Positions 7,036 to 16,153 of a stretch of 64,000 nucleotides of DNA are shown here, piece after piece (the stretch's first letter is position 1; each line of letters opens with the position of its first letter). A program made the position numbers and the translations under genes. The notes under the pieces were generated by a model, which was not told the DNA's origin, did no database searches, and saw only the letters and a list, made by a program, of their open reading frames with translations. Source of the DNA: CAKZQX01 sp034435975 (GTDB taxonomy: Bacteria; Chloroflexota; Chloroflexia; Chloroflexales; Chloroflexaceae). The stretch covers positions 77,441-141,440 of the forward strand of contig DAOTWD010000043.1 of assembly GCA_034435975.1 (NCBI GenBank). Direction: 5' to 3'.

Positions 7036-7830
7036 TCACTCACCTATAGCTTCGCCAAAGAGCTGCACCGCCAGTTGCTCATAACTCGCATCAAACGGGC
7101 AGCCACTGGTTGCCAGCGGGCAGCGGCTGCAATACACGCCATCACTATACTGTTCAACATTCTGTCGATTGAAAAAATACGGTTTCGCGCTGAAAGTACT
7201 TCCCACCCACTGCCACGACAGGCTGTTCGAGGCCGGATCACCATCGAGCAGGTGCCGATAGAACAGCGCTGCGCCGTCGCGCCAGTCCACGCCGCGCCAG
7301 TGTTGTACATAGGCGGCCACCCACATTCGTGCATGGTTATGCATATAGCCCGTGGCAAAGAGTTCCTGCAGCGCCGCGTCAATGCACACCAGGCCGGTCG
7401 TGCCGCTGGCAATATCGGGCGGCAGACCACGCTGCCGAGGCGCTGTATGCTTCGCTGGTTCGAGATCCGCGTGAATACGCTCACCCAGGTCGGCATAGAC
7501 CAGTTGCCAGAAAGCGCGCCAGGCCAGTTCGTTGATAAACTTGTTCACACCAGGTGTTGGTGCAAAGCGGGTGACCACATAATCGCGTAGCTCGGTCAGT
7601 GACAACACGCCGTGCCGAATATAGGCCGAGAGTGCCGAGACGCTACGCCGGACAACGTGATTGCGCATACGTCCATAGTTCTGCGGCTCGAAAGCACGTA
7701 ACTGCTCCAGTGCTGCCGCTCGCCCGCCCACCGTACTTGCTGGCACAGGCGGGCCAGCATACAGACCGTCAAGTGCAGCGGCTAGATAGTCTATGCGCTC
7801 GGCACGGGTTGCTGGTGTTTCCAAAATCAT
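7036..7830 (-). CDS. Stand-alone photolyase FAD domain, four cysteines
   Basis: This 264-residue protein is the helical FAD-binding half of the photolyase/cryptochrome family without the antenna domain. Family hallmarks are ELAWRAFWQLVYADLGE, the GYMHNHARMWVAAYVQHW flavin segment, DGDPASNSLSWQWVGSTF and KPYFFNRQN. It has exactly four cysteines: C149, C234, C237 and C244, the last three in YCSRCPLATSGCPFD. The C-x84-C-x2-C-x6-C spacing resembles the [4Fe-4S] ligands of iron-sulfur bacterial cryptochromes/photolyases (PhrB/CryB), which also have CPF after the last cysteine. The cluster is inferred. It could repair UV photoproducts or sense light. The antenna-domain gene lies downstream at 5168-5632. 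Confidence 0.82.
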   Translation of the reverse strand: MILETPATRAERIDYLAAALDGLYAGPPVPASTVGGRAAALEQLRAFEPQNYGRMRNHVVRRSVSALSAYIRHGVLSLTELRDYVVTRFAPTPGVNKFINELAWRAFWQLVYADLGERIHADLEPAKHTAPRQRGLPPDIASGTTGLVCIDAALQELFATGYMHNHARMWVAAYVQHWRGVDWRDGAALFYRHLLDGDPASNSLSWQWVGSTFSAKPYFFNRQNVEQYSDGVYCSRCPLATSGCPFDASYEQLAVQLFGEAIGE

Positions 7831-8016
7831 GGTCGAAAAAGATCCTCGTCATCTTGCGAATAATGTTCATAAAATCGACGCAAGTGTTGAATCAGCGCTA
7901 CGAGCTTGGCCTGCGTGTAGCTTGACACTGTCAGCATCAGGGTGGGGGCAGGGCTATCAGCAGAAGCAAGACACCTAGTTGTACAGCGACCACACGCTTC
8001 ATCAGCGCTTCGTCTC

Positions 8017-9015
8017 TCAGGCAGCCGTGGCCGATGTACGCTCTAGACGTCGACCAGCGCGCGCTCCAGGAACAGGCACGACGTTGAGGATCTCATAGAT
8101 CAGCGCCCGGGCCGTCACATTCCGAATACGCGCCGAGGGATTGATGATCAGGCGGTGACCCAGCACCGGTTCGGCCAATTCCTTTACATCATCAGGAATG
8201 ACATAATCACGGCCCTGGATGGCAGCACGCGCCTGAGCACCCCGATAAAGAGCCAACGAACCGCGTGTGCTGGCTCCCAGGTAAATATCTTCGTGCTGCC
8301 GGGTGGCTGCCACCAGGGCTACAATATACTCCTCGATCAGTTCATTGACATGGACATCTTTGATCGCCGCCTGCATTTGCAGCAATGTCTCGCTATCGAT
8401 CACCATGTTCAGCATATCGAGCGGATGTGACTGCCGCTGACGCTTGAGGATGGTCATCTCATCGTGCTTATCGGGATAGCCCAGATGAATACGCAATAAA
8501 AAGCGATCTAGCTGTGCCTCTGGGAGCGGGAACGTGCCCTCATACTCGATCGGATTCTGCGTTGCCAGGACGATAAAGGGATGCGGCAGGTCATACGTCA
8601 CACCATCAACCGTAATCTGCTGCTCTTCCATCGCCTCCAGGAGCGCACTCTGGGCACGTGGCGTAGCCCGATTGATCTCATCTGCCAGTACAATCTGCGC
8701 AAAGATCGGGCCAGGGCGAAACTCAAAGCGCTGGTTCTGCTGATTGAACATCGAAATACCGGTCACATCAGAAGGCAACAGATCGGGGGTGAACTGGATG
8801 CGTTTGAAACTGCAACCGATCGAACGCGCAATGCTCTTCGCCAGCACCGTTTTGCCCGTACCTGGCACATCTTCTAGCAGCACATGGCCTTTGCACAGCA
8901 GCGCAATTAGCACCAGTTCAACTGCACGATGTTTGCCGACAATCACATGCTCGACATTAAGCATCACCCGTTCGACAACCTGGTTAATAGCATTCAATCC
9001 CGTTCCTCTTTTCAT
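8017..9015 (-). CDS. MoxR-family AAA+ ATPase
   Basis: A 332-residue AAA+ chaperone-like ATPase of the MoxR/RavA class, which usually helps fold, activate or insert metal into partner complexes. Walker A is DVPGTGKTVL, Walker B VLADEINRA, sensor 1 VLATQNPIEYEGTFPL, and the lid domain contains the ASTRGSLALYRGAQARA segment. The usual partners (DUF58 and VWA-domain genes) are absent from both sides, so it is an orphan. The ATG at 9015 is preferred; a TTG at 9039 would abut the aroB stop. The gene follows aroB on the same strand and is probably co-transcribed with it. Confidence 0.93.
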   Translation of the reverse strand: MKRGTGLNAINQVVERVMLNVEHVIVGKHRAVELVLIALLCKGHVLLEDVPGTGKTVLAKSIARSIGCSFKRIQFTPDLLPSDVTGISMFNQQNQRFEFRPGPIFAQIVLADEINRATPRAQSALLEAMEEQQITVDGVTYDLPHPFIVLATQNPIEYEGTFPLPEAQLDRFLLRIHLGYPDKHDEMTILKRQRQSHPLDMLNMVIDSETLLQMQAAIKDVHVNELIEEYIVALVAATRQHEDIYLGASTRGSLALYRGAQARAAIQGRDYVIPDDVKELAEPVLGHRLIINPSARIRNVTARALIYEILNVVPVPGARAGRRLERTSATAA

Positions 9016-9035
9016 CTCATCTGATCGTTGAGGGA

Positions 9036-10136
9036 TCAATGCAGCAGCACGCTCCGTACCAGCGCGTCTGGCACATCATCACGCACACTCACCGTCCCAA
9101 TGGATACTGGTAGCACCCAACGGATTTGCCTGTTTTGTACCTTTTTGTCACGCAGGGTCAGAGCCAGCACCTGTTCCAGATCAACATCGGTCGGAAACCG
9201 GGTAGGCAGACCATAGGCCTCCAGCAAATGACGTTGCCGTTCCGCATCGGCAGCGGCAAAAATACCCATCTCGACCGCAATGCATGCCGCTGCGTGCATA
9301 CCGATGGCCACAGCCTCGCCATGCAACAGACCCTCATAGCCCAGCACTGCCTCCAGGGCGTGGCCGAGCGTGTGCCCATAGTTCAGAATGATACGTACCC
9401 CCTGCTCACGTTCATCGGCGCTGACCACTGCCACTTTGACGGCAACCGCCCGCCGCACCACACTGGTCATCAGATCCACCATCTGCGTAAAAAGGGTATG
9501 TTGCTGGAAATCAACCGCATGTGCTTCGAGCATCGCAAACAATTCAGCATCGCGAATCACCCCATGCTTGATCACCTCGGCCCATCCTGAGCGCAGTTCA
9601 CGACCAGGCAGCGACTGGAGCGTCGCAGTATCGGCCAGCACGAACCGCGGCTGATGAAATGCACCGATCAGATTCTTACCCAACGGATGATTGATACCCG
9701 TCTTCCCACCGACGGCCGCATCAACCATCGCCAGCAGCGTGGTTGGCAGTTGCACCAGTGCAATGCCACGCAATATACTGGCAGCCGCAAAGCCGGCCAG
9801 GTCGCCCACTACACCGCCGCCCAATGCCAGCATTGCGTCGCAGCGCTCCACGCCCCTGCTGATCATCCAGGTGTACAATTGCCATAGTTGCTCCTGGCTC
9901 TTACTCGCTTCACCGGACGGCACCACATAGGTCTGCACCGGATAGCCCGCCTCGGACAGCAGCGCCTGGATTTCCGTGCCATAATACGCAAACACACTGC
10001 TGTCACTCACCAACCAGAGTGTGCCTCCCAGACCATACTTTTTGAGCAGGTGCGGTAACTGCTGCCGGGCACCCTTCTCGACGATGACCGGATAGTGTAT
10101 TGTACCAGTGTTAACTATAAGCTGGCTGAGAGACAT
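9036..10136 (-). CDS. aroB: 3-dehydroquinate synthase
   Basis: Second step of the shikimate pathway: converts DAHP to 3-dehydroquinate using NAD and a divalent metal. The protein has 366 residues, the usual length. The NAD-binding loop is GGGVVGDLAGFAAA. The substrate/metal region includes GWAEVIKHGVIRD and, later, a zinc ligand in NYGHTLGHALE; a further His is in LLHGEAVAIGMH. The gene overlaps or abuts moxR downstream. Upstream lie a 13-bp tandem duplication and an R4 repeat copy rather than another shikimate gene. Confidence 0.97.
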   Translation of the reverse strand: MSLSQLIVNTGTIHYPVIVEKGARQQLPHLLKKYGLGGTLWLVSDSSVFAYYGTEIQALLSEAGYPVQTYVVPSGEASKSQEQLWQLYTWMISRGVERCDAMLALGGGVVGDLAGFAAASILRGIALVQLPTTLLAMVDAAVGGKTGINHPLGKNLIGAFHQPRFVLADTATLQSLPGRELRSGWAEVIKHGVIRDAELFAMLEAHAVDFQQHTLFTQMVDLMTSVVRRAVAVKVAVVSADEREQGVRIILNYGHTLGHALEAVLGYEGLLHGEAVAIGMHAAACIAVEMGIFAAADAERQRHLLEAYGLPTRFPTDVDLEQVLALTLRDKKVQNRQIRWVLPVSIGTVSVRDDVPDALVRSVLLH

Positions 10137-10147
10137 AAAACTCCATT

Positions 10148-10277
10148 ATTATAGGTTATCATTATAGGTTATCCCACGTGAGGAGTGAGAAAATAGCTGT
10201 CAGGAAATAAGGAATCATTGGAGAGGACTTCTCTTTCCTCCTTATCTATTTCCTCTATCTCCTATTTTCTATCTCCT
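10148..10277. repeat. Repeat R4 left copy plus 13-bp tandem duplication
   Basis: A 13-bp sequence occurs twice in tandem (10148-10160 and 10161-10173). It is followed by R4 (10180-10277), which is present in inverted orientation at 12262-12368. The left copy abuts the broken 3' end of the tnpB fragment. Its right part is a degenerate TCTATTTCCTATCTCC-type run. Confidence 0.75.
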
Positions 10278-10280
10278 AAA

Positions 10281-10895
10281 CTAAACGGTTTGTGCCCACG
10301 CATGGGTCTCACCGTCACGGTCAGCAGCGAGATTAACTATTCCGAAATCAACACCCAGGAAGCCGGTTGGTTCATCAGGTGTTGGCGCGGCTTTCGGCCG
10401 CGTGATGGGCAGTTCTCCCTGCCCATCACAGTGCACCCGTTCCGCTCCACCGATCTTCCAACCGGTGTCATCCAGATAGCGGCGTTGAAACTCCCCCAGG
10501 AGGAGTTGACCGACAACCCGCCCGGCCAGCGTGTTCAACCGCACACGGTCGAGGCACATCAGCCGGTAGGTGCGAGCGTCGTAACGAATCGCGCGATCCG
10601 GCTTGAAGGTCGGACACGTGTTGTGTCCATTGGCGCGTGCCGCACGCACGGCCTCAGCCGCTTGATCCCTGGCACAACAGGCCAGTTGTGCTCCCAACCC
10701 GTACGTGCTGCGGGTTGGGTCATAGACGGCGTGGTGCAGCTTGTTCTTGTTGGTGATGCGCTCGTGCCACGCGACCTGTGCGCAGAAGGTTGCCGCCGCA
10801 TTGAATGCTGCAGCCGTCGCAAGAAGCGCACCAACAGCGACACCGCTGAGTATCGATGGATAGCACCCCGTTCGTGTGGAGCGTGTTTGGATCAT
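10281..10895 (-). pseudogene. Truncated IS200/IS605-type TnpB
   Basis: An N-terminal remnant of a TnpB/OrfB RNA-guided nuclease, about 204 residues. The early segment (FNAAATFCAQVAWHERI, then KLHHAVYDPTRSTYGLGAQLA) matches TnpB N-termini. The frame ends just after GVDFGIVNLAADRDG, the RuvC-I motif with the first catalytic Asp. RuvC-II, the zinc finger and RuvC-III are missing, so it cannot cut DNA. The break coincides with the edge of repeat R4, suggesting that the repeat's arrival or a recombination event removed the 3' end. No TnpA gene is present. The start at 10895 is approximate; it overlaps the moeA stop region by a few bases. Confidence 0.82.
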
Positions 10896-10902
10896 ATAAT
10901 GA

Positions 10903-12153
10903 TCATTGGTCAACCAGGAGCGGGCCGGTCAGGAGCGCCTCTACCTCTGCGCCAACAGGATATTCGTAGATACCAGGTGGCAGCACAAGCAAGCCGTTGG
11001 CTCCCCGCAGCGATAACAACCGGGTGCTGCTTTGCAGGCCTGTACTACGTGCCACCAGTCGCCCATCGTGCCACGCAATCTGCGTGCGCTGATACTCGGG
11101 GCGGTCAGAAGTAGTGCGGATCGGTTCGCGCAGCGTGACCCGAACACGTGGACGGTCGGGAGACGGGTCACCCTGCAACCGGCGTAAGGTCGGACGTACA
11201 AACATCTCGAAGACGACAAGCGACGAAACCGGAAAACCCGGCATGCCAAACACCAGAAACGGCGCCTGCGCTGGTCTAGCGACGGTCGCAAAAAATGTAG
11301 GCTTGCCGGGCTTGAAGGCCACACGCCCGAAGTGAATAGTGCCTACCTCGGCCATGAGCGGCTTGATCAAGTCACGTGTACCCATTGAGATACCGCCACT
11401 GGTGATCAACATATCGGCCTGACCGATGGCCTGCAAGATAGCATTGCGCTGCACCTGGGGATCATCACGAGCAATGCCCAGCGACAGCCCTTCGGCACCT
11501 GCCTCTTGCACCGCCGCCAGCAGGGCATACCGGTTGCTATCGCGCACTTGCCCGACTGTGCGCGGCGCATCAGGTTCGACAACTTCGTCACCCGTAGCAA
11601 GGATTGCCACCCGTGGACGGCGATATACATTGACCTGTGTCTGCCCCAGAGCAGCCAGCAGGCCAATTTCGGGCGGCCCCAGGGTGGTACCGCGGGTCAG
11701 GATTTGCTGTCCCTGCGCAATATCCTGGCCCACCGTTTGAATGTGGGCACCGGGGGCAATGGCTGCATGGACGTGCAGTTGCCCGGCCTGCTCCTCGGTG
11801 TCTTCAAACATCACCAGCGCATCTGCACCAGGTGGTACCGGCGCACCGGTCATAATACGTACCGCCGTGCCCGGTAGCAGCGGTGCATCAAACGTGCTAC
11901 CGGCTGTCACCTCAGCTATCACTTGCCGCTCGCGCATGCCATCGGCGGCACAAACGGCATAGCCATCGATCAGTGACCTGGTGATATCAGGCACATTCTC
12001 GGTGGCAAAAACATCTTCGGCCAGCACGCGCCCGGCAGCAGTCAGGCTGCTTACCGGTTCAGACGGCAGGGCCGTAATATGGGCGGCTACGATCTGGTGT
12101 GCTTCGTCGAGCGACACCATCCGGTAGGGTGATTGGTGCTGGTGCAGGCTCAT
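10903..12153 (-). CDS. moeA: Molybdopterin molybdenumtransferase MoeA
   Basis: Inserts molybdate into adenylylated molybdopterin, the last step of Moco synthesis. The 417-residue chain has the MoeA order: N-terminal SLDEAHQIV, the domain-2 segment RSLIDGYAV and RIMTGAPVPPGADALVMFED. The MogA-like domain follows, with ILATGDEVVE, GQVRDSNRYAL, ITSGGISMGTRDL, KPGKPTFFA and GMPGFPVSSLVVFE, then the C-terminal beta domain. The open frame extends 35 codons upstream, but AGGA precedes the ATG at 12153 and family N-termini begin here. The gene and the tnpB fragment together are bracketed by inverted R4 copies. The other Moco gene in the window is the moaD-moaE fusion. Confidence 0.95.
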   Translation of the reverse strand: MSLHQHQSPYRMVSLDEAHQIVAAHITALPSEPVSSLTAAGRVLAEDVFATENVPDITRSLIDGYAVCAADGMRERQVIAEVTAGSTFDAPLLPGTAVRIMTGAPVPPGADALVMFEDTEEQAGQLHVHAAIAPGAHIQTVGQDIAQGQQILTRGTTLGPPEIGLLAALGQTQVNVYRRPRVAILATGDEVVEPDAPRTVGQVRDSNRYALLAAVQEAGAEGLSLGIARDDPQVQRNAILQAIGQADMLITSGGISMGTRDLIKPLMAEVGTIHFGRVAFKPGKPTFFATVARPAQAPFLVFGMPGFPVSSLVVFEMFVRPTLRRLQGDPSPDRPRVRVTLREPIRTTSDRPEYQRTQIAWHDGRLVARSTGLQSSTRLLSLRGANGLLVLPPGIYEYPVGAEVEALLTGPLLVDQ

Positions 12154-12261
12154 AATCCTGATATTGCTTCTTGTATGCTCATATCGTTTATGAACAGAAG
12201 GACATTTCTTCTTTAGCTGCCGCAGGCACAGGCGCAAAGAATGTTGGAGACAGGCCACCGC

Positions 12262-12368
12262 TTAGGAAATAGGAGATAGGAAATAGGAGATAGGAAATAG
12301 GAGATAGAGGAAAGAGAAGTCTTCCCCAATGGTTCCCTATTTCCTGACAGCTATTTTCTCACTCCTCA
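12262..12368. repeat. Repeat R4 right copy with 14-bp tandem units
   Basis: Inverted counterpart of 10180-10277. It includes three exact tandem copies of a 14-bp AGGAAATAGGAGAT unit (12264-12277, 12278-12291, 12292-12305), then sequence that closely matches the left copy. It lies just upstream of moeA. Confidence 0.8.
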
Positions 12369-12472
12369 CTCCGCTTTACCGAAGGTGAAACCCATATATT
12401 GACGACCGCCTGACTTCGGCAAATTTATTGTACCACATCCTTGCTTTTTCGGTAGGATCAACCCATCGTACC

Positions 12473-12635
12473 ACAACGAGACATCTCCTGGAGAGGAAGG
12501 CGCGGTACGGCCTCGCCCCTCCCGTAGGAGGAGGGAGGTAGGATAGAGGGTTCTCACTCTTCTCACTCCTGGCTCCTCTCTTCTCGCTCGGCCCCCGCAC
12601 TCCGGCGGAGATGAAGTCTCATTGGAGTAATAGGT
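12473..12635. repeat. Dispersed repeat R1, copy c (reverse)
   Basis: Left end CACAACGAGACATCTCCTGG and right end AAGTCTCATTGGAGTAAT make inverted termini around a GC-rich and pyrimidine-rich core. Orientation is opposite to copies a and b. With R4 it accounts for most of the 12154-12732 gap; no gene is supported there. Confidence 0.6.
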
Positions 12636-12732
12636 TAGCCGAACAGCACCGCAATGAGAGGACTGCCTGCGCCCCATGCTTCCAGATCGTACCTTAGATA
12701 GCTCAGTACAACAGACAGGATGACTGTCTATC

Positions 12733-13716
12733 CTACCACTGCCCCAGAGCAGGTGAGACAGGTTCTACCGTCTGTGCCTGTGCTTTCCTGTCAGCAAACT
12801 CCTGTTCAGCCAGGAACCAGGTCGCCTCCATCGCCGCCATACATCCCTCACCAGCGGCAGTGATCGCCTGGCGATAAATGTGATCAACGACATCCCCAGC
12901 AGCAAAAACACCGGGAATGTTCGTGCGCGTACGGCCATCAGTCAGGATATAGCCACCCGCATCAAGATCAAGCTTACCAACAAACAGGCTTGTGTTCGGT
13001 ACATGGCCGATATAGGGAAACACTCCATCAATCTCCTCGATTGACTCTGCACCCGTCTTGAGATTACTGATCCGCACACCAGTGACCCGATCTGTACCCA
13101 GAATCTCTGTGACTACTGAGTCCCAGATAAAGCGCACCTTCGGATTATCAAACGCCCGCTCCTGTAAAATAGGGTCAGCGCGCAACTGATCGCGCCGGTG
13201 GACGATGACCAGTTCTGAGACATAGCGGGTGAGAAACAACCCTTCATCCAGCGCACTGTTGCCCCCACCCACGACAACCACGCGCTTATCCCGAAAGAAA
13301 AAACCATCGCATGTGGCGCAGTAGGAGACACCGCGATTCGCCAGTTCTTCTTCACCGGGGACGCCTAGTTTGCGCGGAGATGCACCGGTTGAGATAATCA
13401 ACGCCTCCGCTGTAATGCGCTGGCCACCATCAGTCAGCAGTGTAAATGGACGGCGCGTAACATCAACGTCGATCACAAGTGCATCAAGATACTGTGTACC
13501 AAACCGTGCGGCTTGCTTCTCCATCAATTCGGCCAGTTCGTAGCCACCAACAGATTCGGGAAATCCGGGATAGTTCTCGACTTCACTGGTGGTAGCAATC
13601 AACCCACCCGGCTGCAACCCACGTATCACCAGCGGCTCCAGGTTCGCACGCGCTGCATACAGCGCAGCGGTCAATCCGGCTGGACCAGAGCCAATAATCA
13701 CAACTTTATGATGCAT
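12733..13716 (-). CDS. trxB: Thioredoxin reductase
   Basis: NADPH-dependent flavoenzyme that reduces thioredoxin. FAD binding: IIGSGPAGLTAALYAARA at the N-terminus and GVFAAGDV near the C-terminus. The redox disulfide is CATC (about residues 137-140). The NADPH domain has VVGGGNSALDEGLFL and the phosphate-binding HRRDQLRAD. At 327 residues it is slightly longer than usual because of a short tail. A GGAAGGAG ribosome-binding site lies ten bases before the ATG. The gene stands alone between repeat-rich gaps; no thioredoxin gene is adjacent. Confidence 0.96.
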   Translation of the reverse strand: MHHKVVIIGSGPAGLTAALYAARANLEPLVIRGLQPGGLIATTSEVENYPGFPESVGGYELAELMEKQAARFGTQYLDALVIDVDVTRRPFTLLTDGGQRITAEALIISTGASPRKLGVPGEEELANRGVSYCATCDGFFFRDKRVVVVGGGNSALDEGLFLTRYVSELVIVHRRDQLRADPILQERAFDNPKVRFIWDSVVTEILGTDRVTGVRISNLKTGAESIEEIDGVFPYIGHVPNTSLFVGKLDLDAGGYILTDGRTRTNIPGVFAAGDVVDHIYRQAITAAGEGCMAAMEATWFLAEQEFADRKAQAQTVEPVSPALGQW

Positions 13717-13804
13717 ATTCGTCTTGCTCCTTCCTTATACCTGTTCTGATTTACACGAGGTCTACGGTGGTATAGGTAACTCACTTTTTCGCCTTCAGCA
13801 GATA

Positions 13805-13840
13805 GGATAGAAGGGCGCACGGCCATGCGCCCTTCTATCC
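13805..13840. other. Strong 15-bp hairpin upstream of trxB
   Basis: A perfect 15-bp inverted repeat (13805-13819 and 13826-13840) with a 6-nt loop, in the gap between trxB and a histidine kinase gene that is also on the minus strand. No U-tract follows on either strand, so it is more likely a repeat element or processing site than a terminator. Confidence 0.55.
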
Positions 13841-13894
13841 GATTTTCGTCTCCAACGAAATCCGGTAAAAAAGCGTCGCTTCTATACGGCCACA

Positions 13895-14210
13895 GGCGAA
13901 CAAAACGGCTGGTTCAAGCGACCATAGAACGCGTGTGATTTCCAGGAGTTATGTGATTCTTCAATCAAGACATCCATACTCTTCCTTACCACCGAAGGAC
14001 GGACTGGGCGTCCACGCCATTTGATGCCCCAAAACAGTATCGGGTTACATGCGTTACATGATCGCTCGTCACTACCCGTTATTGTACCTCTGGCAGAGCA
14101 GTACTTTTTTCTTTCTCAATGTTCGCCGTAAACGAACATTGAGAATCAGAAGCACATCTCTTCCACACGAGCGCTGGCGAAAAAGACGTAGTGTTCAATC
14201 GACCGCGTAC
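13895..14210. repeat. Two R8 repeat copies around a 12-bp hairpin
   Basis: R8 cores at 13895-13935 and 14176-14210 share GGCGAA-plus-A-run then TTCAAGCGACC or TTCAATCGACC with 60015-60048. Between them is a perfect 12-bp inverted repeat (14114-14125 and 14133-14144, 7-nt loop). The gap 13717-14273 holds no gene. Confidence 0.45.
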
Positions 14211-14273
14211 CTTCTATCGAGTTACCGGTTCTATTGCAGTATACCATAGGCCACCGGGCCGCTCCTGTGATCC

Positions 14274-15896
14274 TTATTCTTCTGCGGTGGTAGCCGGGTC
14301 AGTGGTATCCGGGTCACGGGTACTGGCAGTAATCTGACGATGTGCCTGCGGTAGAGTAAAGAGAAACCGTGACCCACGACCTACCTGACTTTCAACCCAG
14401 ATTCGGCCACCGTGGGCTTCTACAATACTTTTTGTCAAATAGAGACCCAGGCCCGCACCCTGGGTCTCGCGCCGCAGTCGATTGTCAATACGATAAAAGC
14501 GCTGGAAGATACGCTGATGTTCTTCGGGCGGAATACCAATACCCTGATCGGCCACATACACGATGACTGTATGCTCTTCTGCCCATCCGCCGATCCGAAT
14601 CACCCCACCATCCGGGCTATACTTAACTGCATTAGACACCAGATTTGACAACACCATACGGATACGTTCATAATCAGCATGTACGGGCGGGAAATCATCA
14701 TCAAAGCGCAACTCAAACTCAAAGTGATCAAGGCACTGCGCCGCAAAACCTTGCACGACCTCACGTGCCAGCGTCGGCAGCGACCAGTCGGTCAACTCCA
14801 GATGCAACCCGCCTGCGAGAAACCGGGATACATCCAGCAGATCCTGGATCTGGTCAGCCAGCCGATCTGCTTCTTCTTCGATCACCCGCAAGCCATCTTG
14901 CAGTGTCTCGGTACTCCAATGTGCATCCTCGCGGCGCAGGGTTCCGGCATAGCCTTTAATGATACTCACCGGGGTTTTCAATTCATGCGAGATGACCGAA
15001 ATGAACGTATTTTGCAGTTCCTTCTCGCGATTCTGCTCGGTAATATCGCGCACATTGGCAATAGCACCCAGAAAGGTACCGCGTGGCCCACGTTGTGGCG
15101 CATAGCGACTCTGAATATAAAACTCGCGCCCGTCTCGATTGGTAATCCAGCCCTCAACCACCGGATTAGGCTCGTAGGGATGCCGTTGGAGCGGGCAATC
15201 GGTCAAACACATATTCACTCCCTGGGCATTATGAATTCCCAGCACTTCAGCACATGGGCGACCAATCGCCTCGCTACGGGGCCACCCTGTTAGTTGCTCC
15301 ATCGCTTGATTAAAACTGGTAATGCGCCAGCGGCTATCAAGGATCATCACCCCATCCGCACTCTGCTCAATAATCGCATTCAGACGCTGCTTCTCACGCA
15401 ACACCCCCTGGTACAACCGTGCATTACTGACCGCAATCGCAGCCTGGGTTGCAAACGCTTGTAACATTTGCTCATCATCGGCAGAAAAAGCCACGTTGAG
15501 CGCAGCCCGAAAAACATAAATCACTCCCACCGATGTATCGTGAAAAGTCAATGGCAGCGCAATCATCTGGCGCAACGCCAGTCCGGTGTCCGTAGCGATA
15601 GTGCGCAAGACACGAATGAGCGTATCACGGGGAACCTGGCGTAACGGCAGATCTAACAGCGGCGTAAAAGCAGGCCAGATCTCTGGAGGCAACCCCGTCG
15701 AAGCATACACCCGTAACTCACCACTTCCATCCTCATCATACAAAGCGATCAGCCCAGAGGTGCCGGCCAGCATCTCTACGGCAACGTCGATCACCAGATT
15801 AAGCACACTGGTCAAATCCAACTGGGCCGTAATAGCCCGGCTAATCTGTAAAAGATATTCACGCTGGCGCAAGCGATGGTCTGGTAATTCTAACAT
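14274..15896 (-). CDS. GAF-PAS sensor histidine kinase
   Basis: A soluble 540-residue kinase. After a short N-terminal helix come a GAF domain (about residues 18-165) and a PAS domain (about 175-290, containing SADGVMILDSRW). Next are the HisKA domain with H304 in SVISHELKTPVSII, and the HATPase domain with N box NLVSNAVKYSPDGG, G1 VADQGIGIP and G2 GAGLGLYLTKSIVEAHGG. No transmembrane segment is present, so the signal is probably intracellular. The open frame extends upstream, but the ATG at 15896 has GGAG ten bases before it and precedes the first conserved helix. No response regulator gene is adjacent; the gene is divergent from hsp20. Confidence 0.93.
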   Translation of the reverse strand: MLELPDHRLRQREYLLQISRAITAQLDLTSVLNLVIDVAVEMLAGTSGLIALYDEDGSGELRVYASTGLPPEIWPAFTPLLDLPLRQVPRDTLIRVLRTIATDTGLALRQMIALPLTFHDTSVGVIYVFRAALNVAFSADDEQMLQAFATQAAIAVSNARLYQGVLREKQRLNAIIEQSADGVMILDSRWRITSFNQAMEQLTGWPRSEAIGRPCAEVLGIHNAQGVNMCLTDCPLQRHPYEPNPVVEGWITNRDGREFYIQSRYAPQRGPRGTFLGAIANVRDITEQNREKELQNTFISVISHELKTPVSIIKGYAGTLRREDAHWSTETLQDGLRVIEEEADRLADQIQDLLDVSRFLAGGLHLELTDWSLPTLAREVVQGFAAQCLDHFEFELRFDDDFPPVHADYERIRMVLSNLVSNAVKYSPDGGVIRIGGWAEEHTVIVYVADQGIGIPPEEHQRIFQRFYRIDNRLRRETQGAGLGLYLTKSIVEAHGGRIWVESQVGRGSRFLFTLPQAHRQITASTRDPDTTDPATTAEE

Positions 15897-16153
15897 GGAT
15901 CTAATGCTCCATATATGCCCTTCTAATACAGAAAGAGTATCCTGACAGACGTAACCACTACAGGTTATCAAAAACAAATGTTAATGTACGTGGTGGTCTG
16001 TCCACCCGACATGCGATATACCTGTGGTCACGTATGTCAAGGCATGATGGCCACAGTCAAGATAGATCAGGTCGTAGCATAACACTGTCCGGGTTGAACA
16101 CCCACTGCGTCTAATACCTACTGGAACTGTATGAACACGAAGGAGGTAGACCT

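Noticed and set aside
10218..11114. 298-aa plus-strand ORF
   Set aside because: Antisense to the tnpB remnant and to the end of moeA; both are clear by homology-like motifs on the minus strand.
14114..14144. 12-bp hairpin as an intrinsic terminator
   Set aside because: The T-run precedes the stem on the plus strand and becomes an A-run after it on the minus strand, so it cannot serve as a U-tract in either direction.
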